Source: an uncultured Cellvibrio sp. (GTDB taxonomy: Bacteria; Pseudomonadota; Gammaproteobacteria; Pseudomonadales; Cellvibrionaceae). From it: a stretch of DNA of 64,000 bases. The translations under genes and the position numbers were made by a program. How positions within the stretch are numbered: the stretch's first letter is position 1; every line of letters starts with the position of its first letter. The notes under the pieces were generated by a model that was given only the letters and a program-made list of their open reading frames with translations, searched no databases and was not told where the DNA came from. Positions 1 through 8,987 of this stretch are shown here, one piece after another. The stretch covers positions 4,504 through 68,503 of the forward strand of contig CAMLKG010000024.1 of assembly GCA_946480695.1 (NCBI GenBank). Reading direction: 5' to 3'.

Positions 1-1
1 C

Positions 2-313
2 CAGTTTTCGCTCGCTTATAACGCGGGCCTGCTCGATGATTTGCCCGGCGATGCGCTGGTGTTGGAATTGCAACGTTCGCTGGATTATTTCGAAAGGCAA
101 ATGCGCCAGGTTCCGCCGAGCCATGTTTACCTGTGCGGTGAAAACGTTACGAACGACAAAATCACGCCGGAAATTCGCAATTCACTGGCTGTCAGCATCA
201 ATTTGCTCAATTTGGAAAATGGTTTGCAGCTGAGCGATGCAATTCCCGAACATAGCTTGTCCTTATGCTTGCATGCGATTGGTGCCGCTTTGCGCCAGGA
301 CCAGGTGGGGTAG
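2..313 (+). CDS. mshI: MSHA biogenesis protein MshI, C-terminal part (cut by window start)
   Basis: The reading frame is open from the first bases of the window and ends at TAG 311-313, so only the last ~103 residues are present. MshI is the PilM-like, actin-fold cytoplasmic component of the MSHA type IV pilus platform, which docks on the MshI2/MshJ inner-membrane pair. The visible part (ending DQVG) has the alternating hydrophobic pattern of an ATPase-fold C-terminus but no diagnostic motif. The call therefore rests mainly on position, directly ahead of a PilN-like gene and in the usual msh order. The next gene starts 3 bp after the stop, so they are translationally linked. Confidence 0.7.
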   Translation, partial: QFSLAYNAGLLDDLPGDALVLELQRSLDYFERQMRQVPPSHVYLCGENVTNDKITPEIRNSLAVSINLLNLENGLQLSDAIPEHSLSLCLHAIGAALRQDQVG

Positions 314-316
314 GCC

Positions 317-1000
317 ATGCAGCAAATTAATTTATATTTACCCGAATTCCAACCGAACCGACAGCCGTTACGCAGTATTCATATGCTGTGGGGGCTTGTC
401 GCTTTTATTGTGTTGCTAATGCTCGTCAGTTTTTTTTCTGCGCAGCACAATCGCCAGCGAACTGATGATGTGGCCCGGCAGCACCTGCAACTGGAGCAGT
501 TAAAAGCCCGCGTTGCGCAGTTGGAGCAGCAACGTCCTACAGCCAACCTGGCGGAGCTGGATGCGCAATCGCTACAGCTTGCGGAAGAATTGCAGCGCCG
601 CGAGCAAATTTATAACGTGATTGTTAATAAGGATCTGGGCAATAACACCGGTTTTTCTGCACATCTGCGTGCACTCGGCCGCCAATCGCTGGACACAATA
701 AGCCTTGAGGCCTTCTCCTTATTAGCGGGTGGCAATTACCTGGAATTTGCCGGGAAAACCCACTCGGTTGACCAGGTGCCTTTGTACGTCCAACGCTTGC
801 GTTCGGATCCGGCGTTTTCACAATCCGGGTTTGGCGTGTTGAACGCCGAGCCGCAAGATAAATCAACAGGTATCTTCGAATTTTCGTTAGCGAAACAGAC
901 TGGTGCCATAAAGCAGGATGATTCCAGGACGGCAGTTCAAACATTGATAGAGATGAATGCCGGGCCCGAAGATCAAAACCAATCGCGAGGACCAAATTGA
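317..1000 (+). CDS. mshI2: PilN-like MSHA platform protein MshI2
   Basis: The protein has 227 residues: a short cytoplasmic start (MQQINLYLPEFQP), one transmembrane helix around residues 24-45, then a periplasmic coiled coil (about 48-105, many Q, L, E and R) and a small C-terminal domain. This is the PilN layout: a bitopic inner-membrane protein whose N-terminal tail binds PilM/MshI and which pairs with PilO/MshJ. The opening INLYLPEF resembles the conserved PilN INLLP motif. A purine-rich GGTAGG lies just upstream of the ATG. The stop TGA overlaps the ATG of mshJ by one base. Confidence 0.8.
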   Translation: MQQINLYLPEFQPNRQPLRSIHMLWGLVAFIVLLMLVSFFSAQHNRQRTDDVARQHLQLEQLKARVAQLEQQRPTANLAELDAQSLQLAEELQRREQIYNVIVNKDLGNNTGFSAHLRALGRQSLDTISLEAFSLLAGGNYLEFAGKTHSVDQVPLYVQRLRSDPAFSQSGFGVLNAEPQDKSTGIFEFSLAKQTGAIKQDDSRTAVQTLIEMNAGPEDQNQSRGPN

Positions 1001-1686
1001 TGTCGAACGCGATTCAGCAACTGATGGAAAAAATCGATAGCCGCGTTATGCGTGAGCGCGTGTTGATTTTTTTAAGCCTCCTCGCGGTTGTTTTCGTATT
1101 GTGGAATTTCCTGGTACAGGGTCATTTTGACAAGCAGCGGGAAGCCCTTGTGCTCGAAGCGCAACAAATCGGCAGTGAACAAAAAGCCCTTGAGTCTCGT
1201 GTTACGGAGTTAACACTCGCCCTGGCCAATGACCCTGCCATCGCGCGTAAAAATGAAATTGCACATCTAAACCAGCGCATCACGGAAGTGGAAACACGCT
1301 TATCAGGTTTGTCGCAAGGGCTGATTGGTGTAGCCCAATTACCCAAGGCATTGGAGGATGTATTACAAAAAACAGCGGCGGTAAACGTACTGCAAGTACG
1401 CACTTTGCCTGTTGATGAGTTGCGTTTAACTAACAGTGCATCAGGTGAAATTGCCAATTCCCCTGCATCAAAAGACACAGGCGGAACGGGCGTGTATAAG
1501 CACGGGGTTTTGATTCGTGTCAGTGGGAGTTACCAACAACTTTTGCAACTCCTGACCGATATTGAAGCCTTGCCATGGCGGTTTTATTGGGAATCGCTGG
1601 ATTATCGTGTGACTGAATACCCCGATGCAACCATCAATATCCGCGTATTTACGCTCAGCTCAGAGGAGGGGTCGCTAGGTGTATAA
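1000..1686 (+). CDS. mshJ: PilO-like MSHA platform protein MshJ
   Basis: The protein has 228 residues with one N-terminal transmembrane helix (about residues 22-42), a periplasmic coiled coil (about 45-105) and a C-terminal ferredoxin-like region near 150-228. MshJ is the PilO equivalent; it forms the periplasmic alignment complex with MshI2 and links to the secretin through MshK. I chose ATG 1000, which overlaps the mshI2 stop (TGATG) and has GAGG about 9 bases upstream, over the in-frame TTG at 997. The residues around 180-210 (LLQLLTDIEALPWRFYWESL) match the conserved end of MshJ proteins as I remember them. Confidence 0.82.
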   Translation: MSNAIQQLMEKIDSRVMRERVLIFLSLLAVVFVLWNFLVQGHFDKQREALVLEAQQIGSEQKALESRVTELTLALANDPAIARKNEIAHLNQRITEVETRLSGLSQGLIGVAQLPKALEDVLQKTAAVNVLQVRTLPVDELRLTNSASGEIANSPASKDTGGTGVYKHGVLIRVSGSYQQLLQLLTDIEALPWRFYWESLDYRVTEYPDATINIRVFTLSSEEGSLGV

Positions 1687-2020
1687 ATGGTTAATTTGCG
1701 TCACTTTTATTTGCGCGAGTATTAAACCCTTCGCGGAAATTGACAGCGGTAACGAAATTCGTGATCCGACAACGCCGTTGGGATATGTCGCTCGCGATTT
1801 GGCGGATGTGCCGGAGCAAAATTTTGAGCTGGATTCGGTACTTATTGGTTCGCACCGCAAATTGGCAATCATCAATGGCAATAGCCTGCGTGAGGGCCAG
1901 CTGATACCGGGCAGTAGCGGGATAAAAGTGCGGAGCATACTGCCGCAAAGAGTTATTTTGCAGCAGGGCGGTAATATTTGGTCAATCACATTGTCACCTG
2001 ATGTGATTAAAAGACATTAA
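1679..2020 (+). CDS. mshK: MSHA biogenesis protein MshK (PilP-like)
   Basis: This small 113-residue exported protein starts at GTG 1679. A strong AGGAGGGG ribosome site lies 8 bases upstream, inside the end of mshJ (8-bp overlap). Residues 1-19 form a signal peptide (MYKWLICVTFICASIKPFA). The mature part carries the DPTTPLGY segment and a short beta-rich domain, as in PilP/GspC homology regions that connect the inner-membrane platform to the secretin. There is no lipobox, unlike classical PilP, so it is probably soluble or bound to the complex. Its place between mshJ and mshL is the standard one. Confidence 0.8.
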   Translation: MYKWLICVTFICASIKPFAEIDSGNEIRDPTTPLGYVARDLADVPEQNFELDSVLIGSHRKLAIINGNSLREGQLIPGSSGIKVRSILPQRVILQQGGNIWSITLSPDVIKRH

Positions 2021-2050
2021 TTGATGCGGGATCTAATTGAGGCAGTGACA

Positions 2051-3871
2051 ATGCTCACCAGACTTGAACAGAAAAACGGTGTAATCCAGCGCCCTATAAC
2101 AAAAATCGCTGCGGTGTTTTTCGCATCACTCCTGGTTGCCTGTACTTCCAGTGATGCCAACAAAAAATTACTCACTGAAGATGCGATGGACAAGGTGGTA
2201 GCGCAGCAAGGGGAACAAAAAAAATCACCGGCATCTGTGCCATCCGACGTTAGCAAGACATTGCTGGACAACCAGGCAATCGCCTCGGGCGGTTCTCTAA
2301 AAAACACTGGTGACCGTTTTGATGTGTCGGTTCGGAATGTGCCCGCCAAGGCATTTTTTCTGGGGTTGGTAAACGGCACAGGGATTAACCTGGTTGTTCA
2401 TCCCGAAGTGGATGGCAGCATAACCCTTGATTTAAAAAATGTTACGGTGGATGAAGTATTGCGCGTAACGCGTGATATCTATGGTTACGAATTTAAACGG
2501 GATAGAAATATCTATTCCGTTTATGCCAATGCTTTACGTACCGAAGTGTTTCAAATCAATTATCTTGATGTCCAACGTGTCGGCGTATCCGATACCAGCG
2601 TCTTAATCGGGCGAGCGCAAACATCTGGAAATAATTCCAATGGAAACTCCGGTGGCAACAATACCGCTAATGAAAACGCCAACCTCCTGGCGATGATTCA
2701 AAATGCGACCCAAGGCGAAAATAACAACGGGGGTGGCGCCACTGGGTCTGCTTTGACACCGGGTTCACGGGTACAAACGCTAAACCGCACCGATTTCTGG
2801 TCTTCACTGGAAAATACTGTTGTCTCCATTATTGGTGGTGAAAACGAGGATCGTTCGGTCATTGTTACTCCGCAAGCGGGAATGATTGTGGTAAAGGCCA
2901 TGCCCAATGAATTAAACGCGGTGCGCGAATTCCTTGAACGCTCTGAGTTGAGTGTAAAGCGCCAGGTAATCCTGGAAGCAAAAATCCTGGAAGTACGTTT
3001 AAGCGAAGGTTTTGAAGCGGGCATTAATTGGGGGGCTATAAGCGGGCAAATTACCGCCGCCAAAAATCTCCAGGATGGATTCCTGTTGAATACCGATGGG
3101 GCTTCACCTGTGGATGAGTTCAGATCGCTAACGCGTACATTTACCTATACCGACAGTGCTGGAAATTTGCAGACTGTGCAGGTTCCTGCCCGCGAAAAAG
3201 TAGGTGGGACGGTCGCGGGGTTAATTCAATTAACCGATATCACAAAACTGCTCTCATTTCTGGAAACCCAGGGCACTGTACAGGTTCTCTCCAGCCCGCG
3301 CGTATCGACAGTGAATAATCAGAAGGCCGTCATCCGTGTCGGCTCGGATGAATATTTTGTTACCGGAATTTCAAGCAATACCACTTCCAACGCCGCATCC
3401 ATCACCAGCACTCCAAATATCGAATTGTCTTCTTTCTTCAGCGGAATTTCGCTGGATGTGACTCCACAAATATCTGAAAGCGGCGAGGTTATCCTGCATA
3501 TCCACCCTGTCGTCAGTGAAGTGACTGACCAACAAAAGGTATTCACTGTTGGTGATGAAGAATTTGCATTACCCCTGGCGTTGCGTGGGGTCCGTGAGTC
3601 CGACAGCATTGTAAAGGCGGCTAACGGCCAAGTGATTGTATTGGGCGGATTGATGACGGAATCTTCAAATGTAACGGATGGCAAGCGGCCTATATTGGGC
3701 GATATTCCCGGTGTAAACGCGTTGTTCCGTACTAAAAATAAATCCAAAGCCAAAACTGAACTGGTTATTTTATTGCGCCCGATAGTGATCAATCAAAATA
3801 CCTGGGACGCGCAGATCAGTGAAGTGCACGAAAGTATGCAACGTATGGGCGAGGCCTATAGAAACAAATAG
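2051..3871 (+). CDS. mshL: MSHA pilus secretin MshL (outer-membrane lipoprotein)
   Basis: This is the outer-membrane secretin channel through which the MSHA pilus leaves the cell. With the ATG at 2051 it has 606 residues; GAGG lies about 8 bases upstream, whereas ATG 2024 and TTG 2021 have poor ribosome sites. The N-terminus has a type II signal peptide ending in the lipobox LVAC. Then come secretin N-domains (FDVSVRNVPAKAFFLGLV and an EVFQINYLDV region) with an Asn/Gly-rich low-complexity insert near residues 190-240. The C-terminal secretin barrel domain holds the typical VQVLSSPRVSTVNNQKAVIRVG stretch (shown in part here: VLSSPRVST) and the VLGGLM signature near the end. Confidence 0.92.
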   Translation: MLTRLEQKNGVIQRPITKIAAVFFASLLVACTSSDANKKLLTEDAMDKVVAQQGEQKKSPASVPSDVSKTLLDNQAIASGGSLKNTGDRFDVSVRNVPAKAFFLGLVNGTGINLVVHPEVDGSITLDLKNVTVDEVLRVTRDIYGYEFKRDRNIYSVYANALRTEVFQINYLDVQRVGVSDTSVLIGRAQTSGNNSNGNSGGNNTANENANLLAMIQNATQGENNNGGGATGSALTPGSRVQTLNRTDFWSSLENTVVSIIGGENEDRSVIVTPQAGMIVVKAMPNELNAVREFLERSELSVKRQVILEAKILEVRLSEGFEAGINWGAISGQITAAKNLQDGFLLNTDGASPVDEFRSLTRTFTYTDSAGNLQTVQVPAREKVGGTVAGLIQLTDITKLLSFLETQGTVQVLSSPRVSTVNNQKAVIRVGSDEYFVTGISSNTTSNAASITSTPNIELSSFFSGISLDVTPQISESGEVILHIHPVVSEVTDQQKVFTVGDEEFALPLALRGVRESDSIVKAANGQVIVLGGLMTESSNVTDGKRPILGDIPGVNALFRTKNKSKAKTELVILLRPIVINQNTWDAQISEVHESMQRMGEAYRNK

Positions 3872-3900
3872 CGGCACACCAGTCCGTAGCGAGGTTTCCC

Positions 3901-4821
3901 ATGTATCGTCAACATTTCGGTTTGAAGGAGCATCCCTTTTCATTAACCCCGGATACCCAATTTTATTTTAACAGCCAAAGCCATCGCGAGGTGCTAAGCA
4001 CATTGCTCCTGGCGCTACGCCATAGCGAGGGGTTTATTAAAATAGTGGGAGAGGTCGGTACGGGCAAAACCTTGCTAAGCCGCAAATTACTTGCGAGCCT
4101 GGGTGATAATTTTATTTCCGCTTATATTCCCAATCCCTATTTAACCCCCGATGAACTTAAATGGTTTTTGGCAGAGGAAATTGGCATTGCCTATTCGCCT
4201 GAAGTTCCATCGTATCAATTACTAAAAGATATCAATTTACGCCTGGTTGAGTTGGCCCAACAAAAACGCCAGGTGGTATTGGTAGTGGATGAAGCGCAAG
4301 CCATGCCGCGTGAAACAATAGAAGCACTGCGTTTGTTGACGAATTTGGAGACCGAAAAAAGTAAATTGCTACAGGTTGTATTATTCGGGCAACCCGAGTT
4401 GGATGAACTTTTGGATCGACCGGATCTTCGCCAATTAAAACAGCGCATCGTATTTGCGGAATATTTACAAACAATACCCAAAACCAGTTTGGCTGATTAT
4501 TTGTCCTATCGTTTACATTCGGCAGGGTATAGGGGCGCCTCATTATTTTCACCGACGGCTGTTAAATTGCTCTACAAAGCATCCGCCGGGGTGCCGCGAT
4601 TAATTAATGTCATTGCCCACAAAGCATTATTGGCTGCCTATGGACAAGGGGCGGAGCGTGTAAATCGCCAGCACATGGTACGTGCGATTATGGATACCGC
4701 CGAGAGCCGGTCATTGGGGCGCTGGCTGGCACGGCGCGATTACTGGTTGTGGCCAACATTGGCAGCGGGTGCAGCGGCAGCGGTTGTGTTAGCTCCCGGT
4801 TTGCTGGGAGGCATGTCATGA
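3901..4821 (+). CDS. mshM: MshM, ExeA/GspA-like AAA+ ATPase
   Basis: This 306-residue ATPase opens with MYRQHFGLKEHPFSLTPD, the hallmark start of the ExeA/GspA/MshM family. Walker A is GEVGTGKT at residues 50-57 and Walker B is VVLVVDEAQ ending near residue 133. A hydrophobic segment at the C-terminus (about 283-300) could anchor it in the inner membrane. Family members use ATP to help place or assemble the secretin. It lies 30 bp after mshL. Its stop TGA overlaps the ATG of mshN in an ATGA junction, so the two are translationally coupled. Confidence 0.9.
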   Translation: MYRQHFGLKEHPFSLTPDTQFYFNSQSHREVLSTLLLALRHSEGFIKIVGEVGTGKTLLSRKLLASLGDNFISAYIPNPYLTPDELKWFLAEEIGIAYSPEVPSYQLLKDINLRLVELAQQKRQVVLVVDEAQAMPRETIEALRLLTNLETEKSKLLQVVLFGQPELDELLDRPDLRQLKQRIVFAEYLQTIPKTSLADYLSYRLHSAGYRGASLFSPTAVKLLYKASAGVPRLINVIAHKALLAAYGQGAERVNRQHMVRAIMDTAESRSLGRWLARRDYWLWPTLAAGAAAAVVLAPGLLGGMS

Positions 4822-5999
4822 GCCTGCTCAATGATATGTTGCGGGATTTATCCCACACGCAAAAAAATGAATCTGCGTCCCGGTCAGCATCGTTAAACGT
4901 GTCGGACCATGGCCAGGATGAATTGATCAGGAATTCCAGCATAGCAACGCCAGCGCGTGAAATATTTATGCCCAGCTTGTTGGCGTTTGTTGTCGTTTTA
5001 GTGGCTTTGCTGGTATGGAAACACAATTTCGGCGATTCGCTTGCCGAACCCGCTATTAACGAATCACCAATCCCGCCTGCCGAACTTGGAACGATCCGGC
5101 AAACAACGGAAATTGATAATTCACCGGATACGAATCCTGAAGAAGACATGGATGACACTATCCATACAGTAAAAGCTTCAGCTGAATTGAATGAACGCTT
5201 GGCGGCATTAGAAACGGCCATAACCAAATTGTCCACGGTGGTGGAGCGCCAAGAATCGGCAACGGAGTCGGAAAATCTAGCGGCAGCAGGTCAGGCTTCA
5301 ACTAACCCCGGGCAAGAAGTATCGGTAAGCATCCGTGATCCATTTGAACCGGATCTGCCAGCGGAGGCGAGCAATTCCCAACAGGAAAATCCGGATGCGA
5401 TTCCGGCAGATGCCCATTTGGCTATTGCACCCAACCCGCAATTCCTGGATCAACGTAAAGCGGAGCGGGGTAGGTATTTATTTGCACAGGGTCAAGTGAA
5501 TGAGGCAATTCTTGAATTAAAGTCATTTATTTTTAATGCTGAAACGCCGCGCGAATCCGTGAAGGTGCTATTGGATATTTTAACTTATCAGGAAAACGCG
5601 GACGCTATTGAGGCGCTGTTAAAAACGACGCCCTATTTGGGTACCCTTGATCAGCAATTTTATTTAGCGAAAGCCGCGATTATTCAAAACCGTGAAGAGT
5701 ATGCCGTAGCTTTATTGGAAGCGCACCTCCTGGAGGCGGAGGATCACGAAAGTTATCGTGCACTTTTAGCGGGATTGTATCAACGCACCGGAAAATATTT
5801 GGAGGCGTCAACGTCGTATCGTCGATTGCTGGACAGTTTCGGTGAAAAGCCAGCCTATTGGCTGGGCTTCGCGCTTGCACAGGATTCCCTTAACGAAAAT
5901 CAAACTGCAAAGCAAGCTTATTTGCGTTTGGCACAGTATTCAGGTTTACAGCCCCAGGTGCAGGAATATATTCAACAGCGTTTGGCTGCATTACGGTAG
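4818..5999 (+). CDS. mshN: MSHA biogenesis protein MshN, membrane-anchored TPR protein
   Basis: The true start is ATG 4818 (MSLLNDMLRDL, the conserved opening of MshN proteins), not an upstream in-frame codon inside mshM. The 393-residue product has a cytoplasmic N-terminus, one transmembrane helix around residues 52-70, a long acidic low-complexity and coiled-coil periplasmic linker (about 75-205), and tetratricopeptide-like helices from about 215 to the end (for example AERGRYLFAQGQVNEAILEL). It is thought to be an assembly or secretin-associated factor of the pilus machine. It sits between mshM (4-bp overlap) and mshE (16 bp). Confidence 0.85.
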   Translation: MSLLNDMLRDLSHTQKNESASRSASLNVSDHGQDELIRNSSIATPAREIFMPSLLAFVVVLVALLVWKHNFGDSLAEPAINESPIPPAELGTIRQTTEIDNSPDTNPEEDMDDTIHTVKASAELNERLAALETAITKLSTVVERQESATESENLAAAGQASTNPGQEVSVSIRDPFEPDLPAEASNSQQENPDAIPADAHLAIAPNPQFLDQRKAERGRYLFAQGQVNEAILELKSFIFNAETPRESVKVLLDILTYQENADAIEALLKTTPYLGTLDQQFYLAKAAIIQNREEYAVALLEAHLLEAEDHESYRALLAGLYQRTGKYLEASTSYRRLLDSFGEKPAYWLGFALAQDSLNENQTAKQAYLRLAQYSGLQPQVQEYIQQRLAALR

Positions 6000-6015
6000 C
6001 AATCCACGAGTATTT

Positions 6016-7734
6016 ATGATGAGCACTTTTTCCCGAAAACGTATTCGTATCGGTGACTTGTTAGTCGAAAAGAATATGATCTCCGAGTCCCAGCTCCAAC
6101 ATGCGTTACAGGAGCAAAAACTGACGGGGCGTAAACTCGGGGCGACACTGGTTGAACTGGGTTATGTGGAAGAAAATGCATTGCTCAGCTTGCTTTCAAC
6201 GCAGTTGGATATTCCATTTGTAGAACTAAAACAATTCCGTTTTGATCGCGAGCTGGTACAACGGCTTCCTGAAACCAGTGCGCGTCGTTATCGCGTCATG
6301 CTGTTACGTGAAGATTTTGATGGGTTATTGCTGGGCATGGCCGATCCAACCGACATATTTGGTTTGGATGAATTGCAGCGAATCTTGCAAAAGAATTTGA
6401 AGCCTGCGGTAGTGCGTGAGTCCGAGTTACTCGATATCCTGGATATCGCTTACACCCGCGCCAGTGAAATTGCCACGCTGGCCGGCGAGTTGGATGAAGA
6501 GTTACAGGAATCTGCAGTGGATTTGGCGGATTTCGTGGTAGGTGCAACTGATACCGAGGCCCCTGTTGTTAAGCTGCTACAAAAAATATTTGAAGAAGCA
6601 ATTACGACCAAAGCGTCAGATATCCATATCGAGCCGGACGAAAAAGTCCTCCGTATCCGCAACCGCATAGATGGTGTCTTACTTGAGCAGGTCATGAACG
6701 AAAAACGCATTGCCTCTGCGTTGGTCGTGCGCTTGAAACTCATGTCGGGCCTGGATATTTCCGAAAAGCGTTTGCCGCAAGATGGCCGTTTCAACCTCAA
6801 GGTAAAACACCACAATATCGATGTACGTATCTCTACCATGCCGGTGCAATTTGGCGAATCGGTAGTAATGCGTTTACTTGACCAAACGGATGGTGTAAGG
6901 CCATTGGCAAGTGTCGGTATGCCGCCCCACTTAATTGATCGTTTCCGCAAAGTCATTACCCGTCCGCACGGATTAGTATTGGTGACCGGCCCAACGGGCA
7001 GCGGTAAAACGACAACACTTTATGGCGCTTTGTCAGAATTAAATAAACCGGAGAAAAAAATTATTACTGTAGAGGACCCTGTCGAATATCGCTTGCCGCG
7101 AATCAGCCAGGTGCAGTTACATGAAAAGATCGGTTTGAATTTTGCTAATGTATTGCGTGCAACCCTGCGCCAGGATCCGGATATTTTATTGGTAGGGGAA
7201 ATACGCGATGCGGAATCTGCGGAAATTGCGTTGCGCGCATCCATGACTGGCCACATGGTGTTATCGACATTACATACCAACGACGCGGTAACATCCGCGC
7301 TTCGGCTAATGGATATAGGGGTGGATGGTTATTTGGTTGCTACCGCGTTAAAAGCCATTATTGCTCAACGGTTGGTGCGGCGCATTTGTAATAGTTGTAT
7401 CCAGCCTCACACTCCTGACACCAACGAACAACAACTATTAGCGGCTATAGGTAAAGGCCGGGATTTCAGCAAAATAATTTTTAAACAAGGTACGGGATGT
7501 CCCCATTGCCATAACACGGGTTATCGTGGCCGGGTGGGGGTATTTGAAATGCTGGAGTTGAACCAGCCAATGGCGGAAGCCTTGCGTATTAATGATATCA
7601 ATGGATTTACCAATGCAGCCTATGCGACACCGAATTTCGTCACGCTAAGTGAAACTGCATTGGAATATGCAATTGAGGGTATGACAACACTGGAAGAAGT
7701 CATGGCAATTTCGGCGCAAATTGACGATCTGTAA
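6016..7734 (+). CDS. mshE: MSHA pilus extension ATPase MshE (c-di-GMP-binding type)
   Basis: Start ATG 6016 (or 6019) gives 572 residues; an upstream extension in the same frame runs through mshN and is not coding. Two tandem MshEN motifs lie at residues about 11-34 and 40-63, with the RxGxxL...L...Q spacing that binds cyclic di-GMP in Vibrio MshE. The PilB/GspE ATPase core follows: Walker A GPTGSGKTTT, Asp box ITVEDPVEYRL, Walker B LLVGEIRDAESAE, and the His box STLHTNDA. A tetracysteine zinc site is formed by CNSC and CPHC near residues 455-500. It powers pilin polymerisation at the inner membrane. Confidence 0.95.
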   Translation: MMSTFSRKRIRIGDLLVEKNMISESQLQHALQEQKLTGRKLGATLVELGYVEENALLSLLSTQLDIPFVELKQFRFDRELVQRLPETSARRYRVMLLREDFDGLLLGMADPTDIFGLDELQRILQKNLKPAVVRESELLDILDIAYTRASEIATLAGELDEELQESAVDLADFVVGATDTEAPVVKLLQKIFEEAITTKASDIHIEPDEKVLRIRNRIDGVLLEQVMNEKRIASALVVRLKLMSGLDISEKRLPQDGRFNLKVKHHNIDVRISTMPVQFGESVVMRLLDQTDGVRPLASVGMPPHLIDRFRKVITRPHGLVLVTGPTGSGKTTTLYGALSELNKPEKKIITVEDPVEYRLPRISQVQLHEKIGLNFANVLRATLRQDPDILLVGEIRDAESAEIALRASMTGHMVLSTLHTNDAVTSALRLMDIGVDGYLVATALKAIIAQRLVRRICNSCIQPHTPDTNEQQLLAAIGKGRDFSKIIFKQGTGCPHCHNTGYRGRVGVFEMLELNQPMAEALRINDINGFTNAAYATPNFVTLSETALEYAIEGMTTLEEVMAISAQIDDL

Positions 7735-7756
7735 CCCATTTTTTACCTGAATATGT

Positions 7757-8977
7757 ATGGCAATTTTTGAATTCAAAGGGCGTAACCCGGAAGGGCGTTT
7801 GATTACCGGCCAACTGGATGCTTCCACTCCGGATGCAGCGGCGAATCAGTTGCTGGGGCGCGGTATTACGCCGGTTGAGCTTAAAGCATTTGTCGAGAAA
7901 CTGAGTTTCTCGGAAAAGTTTTCGCGAGTAACTAACAGGGGAAAAGTAGAAGGTACCGAATTGATTATGTTTTGCCGCCAGATGCATACCATCGCGCGCG
8001 CAGGCATTCCTTTGGTCAAAGGCCTGCGCGGCCTCTCAGCATCCTTACGCAATTATACTTTTCAACAGGCATTAAACGATATTATCGAGCGACTGGAGGC
8101 CGGTGTTGAGTTATCCGTAGCCATGCGCGCCCATCCCAAAATTTTTAACAATTTATTTGTCAGCCTGGTCAACGTAGGTGAGAACTCGGGTCGCCTCGAT
8201 TTGGTATTCAAGCAATTAAGCGATTACATGGAGCGCGACCTGAATACTGTTAAAAGCATTAAAACGGCATTGAGATATCCCACCTTTGTGCTTATCGCCA
8301 TTGCTATTGCCATAATGATTATCAATATTAAGGTAATTCCGGCATTCGCCGGAATGTTCGAGAAATTCGGTGCCCAATTGCCATTGCCCACCAGGATATT
8401 AATCGGTATTTCAGATTTCTTCGTTAACTACTGGTTGTATTTATTGGCGGCCATAGCGGGGCTTGTTGCTTGGGTTTATCACTACATCAATACCTATGAA
8501 GGCAGCCGTGCCTGGGGGCGGAAAAAATTAAAACTGATTATCATCGGAGACATCATTGAGCGCGCATCCCTGGCGCGTTACGCCCGCTCGTTTGGTTTAA
8601 TGTTAAATGCCGGGCTACCTATAAATACCGCATTGGAATTAAGTGCACGCGCGCTGGATAACCCGTATCTTGGTGATAAAATTCGCGGGATTCGCGCTGG
8701 CATTGAGCGCGGCGAAGGGCTTTATCAAACCCATCTTGTCAGTGGTATGTTTACACCACTGGTATTACAGATGATTTCCGTCGGTGAGGAAAGTGGCCAA
8801 GTGGATGCCTTACTCGCTGAGGTGGCGGCGTTTTATGAGAGCGAAGTGGAGTATGACGTAAAGCAACTCAGTGATCGAATTGAGCCGCTTATGATTATCA
8901 TCATGGCTGCTTTCGTCACCGTATTGGCGCTTGGTATTTTCTTACCCATGTGGGATATGTACAACATTCAAAAATGA
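7757..8977 (+). CDS. mshG: MSHA platform protein MshG (type II secretion F family)
   Basis: This 406-residue polytopic protein is the PilC/GspF homologue that forms the rotating inner-membrane platform above MshE. It has the FEFKGRNPEGRLITG-like opening, two duplicated T2SSF domains (about residues 68-190 and 270-395), and three hydrophobic membrane segments (about 168-190, 215-240 and 375-395). The repeated signature GENSGRLDLVF and GEESGQVDALL marks the two halves. It lies 22 bp after mshE. Its end is followed at once by mshF with only a 10-bp gap. Confidence 0.93.
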   Translation: MAIFEFKGRNPEGRLITGQLDASTPDAAANQLLGRGITPVELKAFVEKLSFSEKFSRVTNRGKVEGTELIMFCRQMHTIARAGIPLVKGLRGLSASLRNYTFQQALNDIIERLEAGVELSVAMRAHPKIFNNLFVSLVNVGENSGRLDLVFKQLSDYMERDLNTVKSIKTALRYPTFVLIAIAIAIMIINIKVIPAFAGMFEKFGAQLPLPTRILIGISDFFVNYWLYLLAAIAGLVAWVYHYINTYEGSRAWGRKKLKLIIIGDIIERASLARYARSFGLMLNAGLPINTALELSARALDNPYLGDKIRGIRAGIERGEGLYQTHLVSGMFTPLVLQMISVGEESGQVDALLAEVAAFYESEVEYDVKQLSDRIEPLMIIIMAAFVTVLALGIFLPMWDMYNIQK

Positions 8978-8987
8978 GGTAGGGGCT

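Noticed and set aside
3319..3792. 157-codon minus-strand frame inside mshL
   Set aside because: Antisense shadow of the secretin domain.
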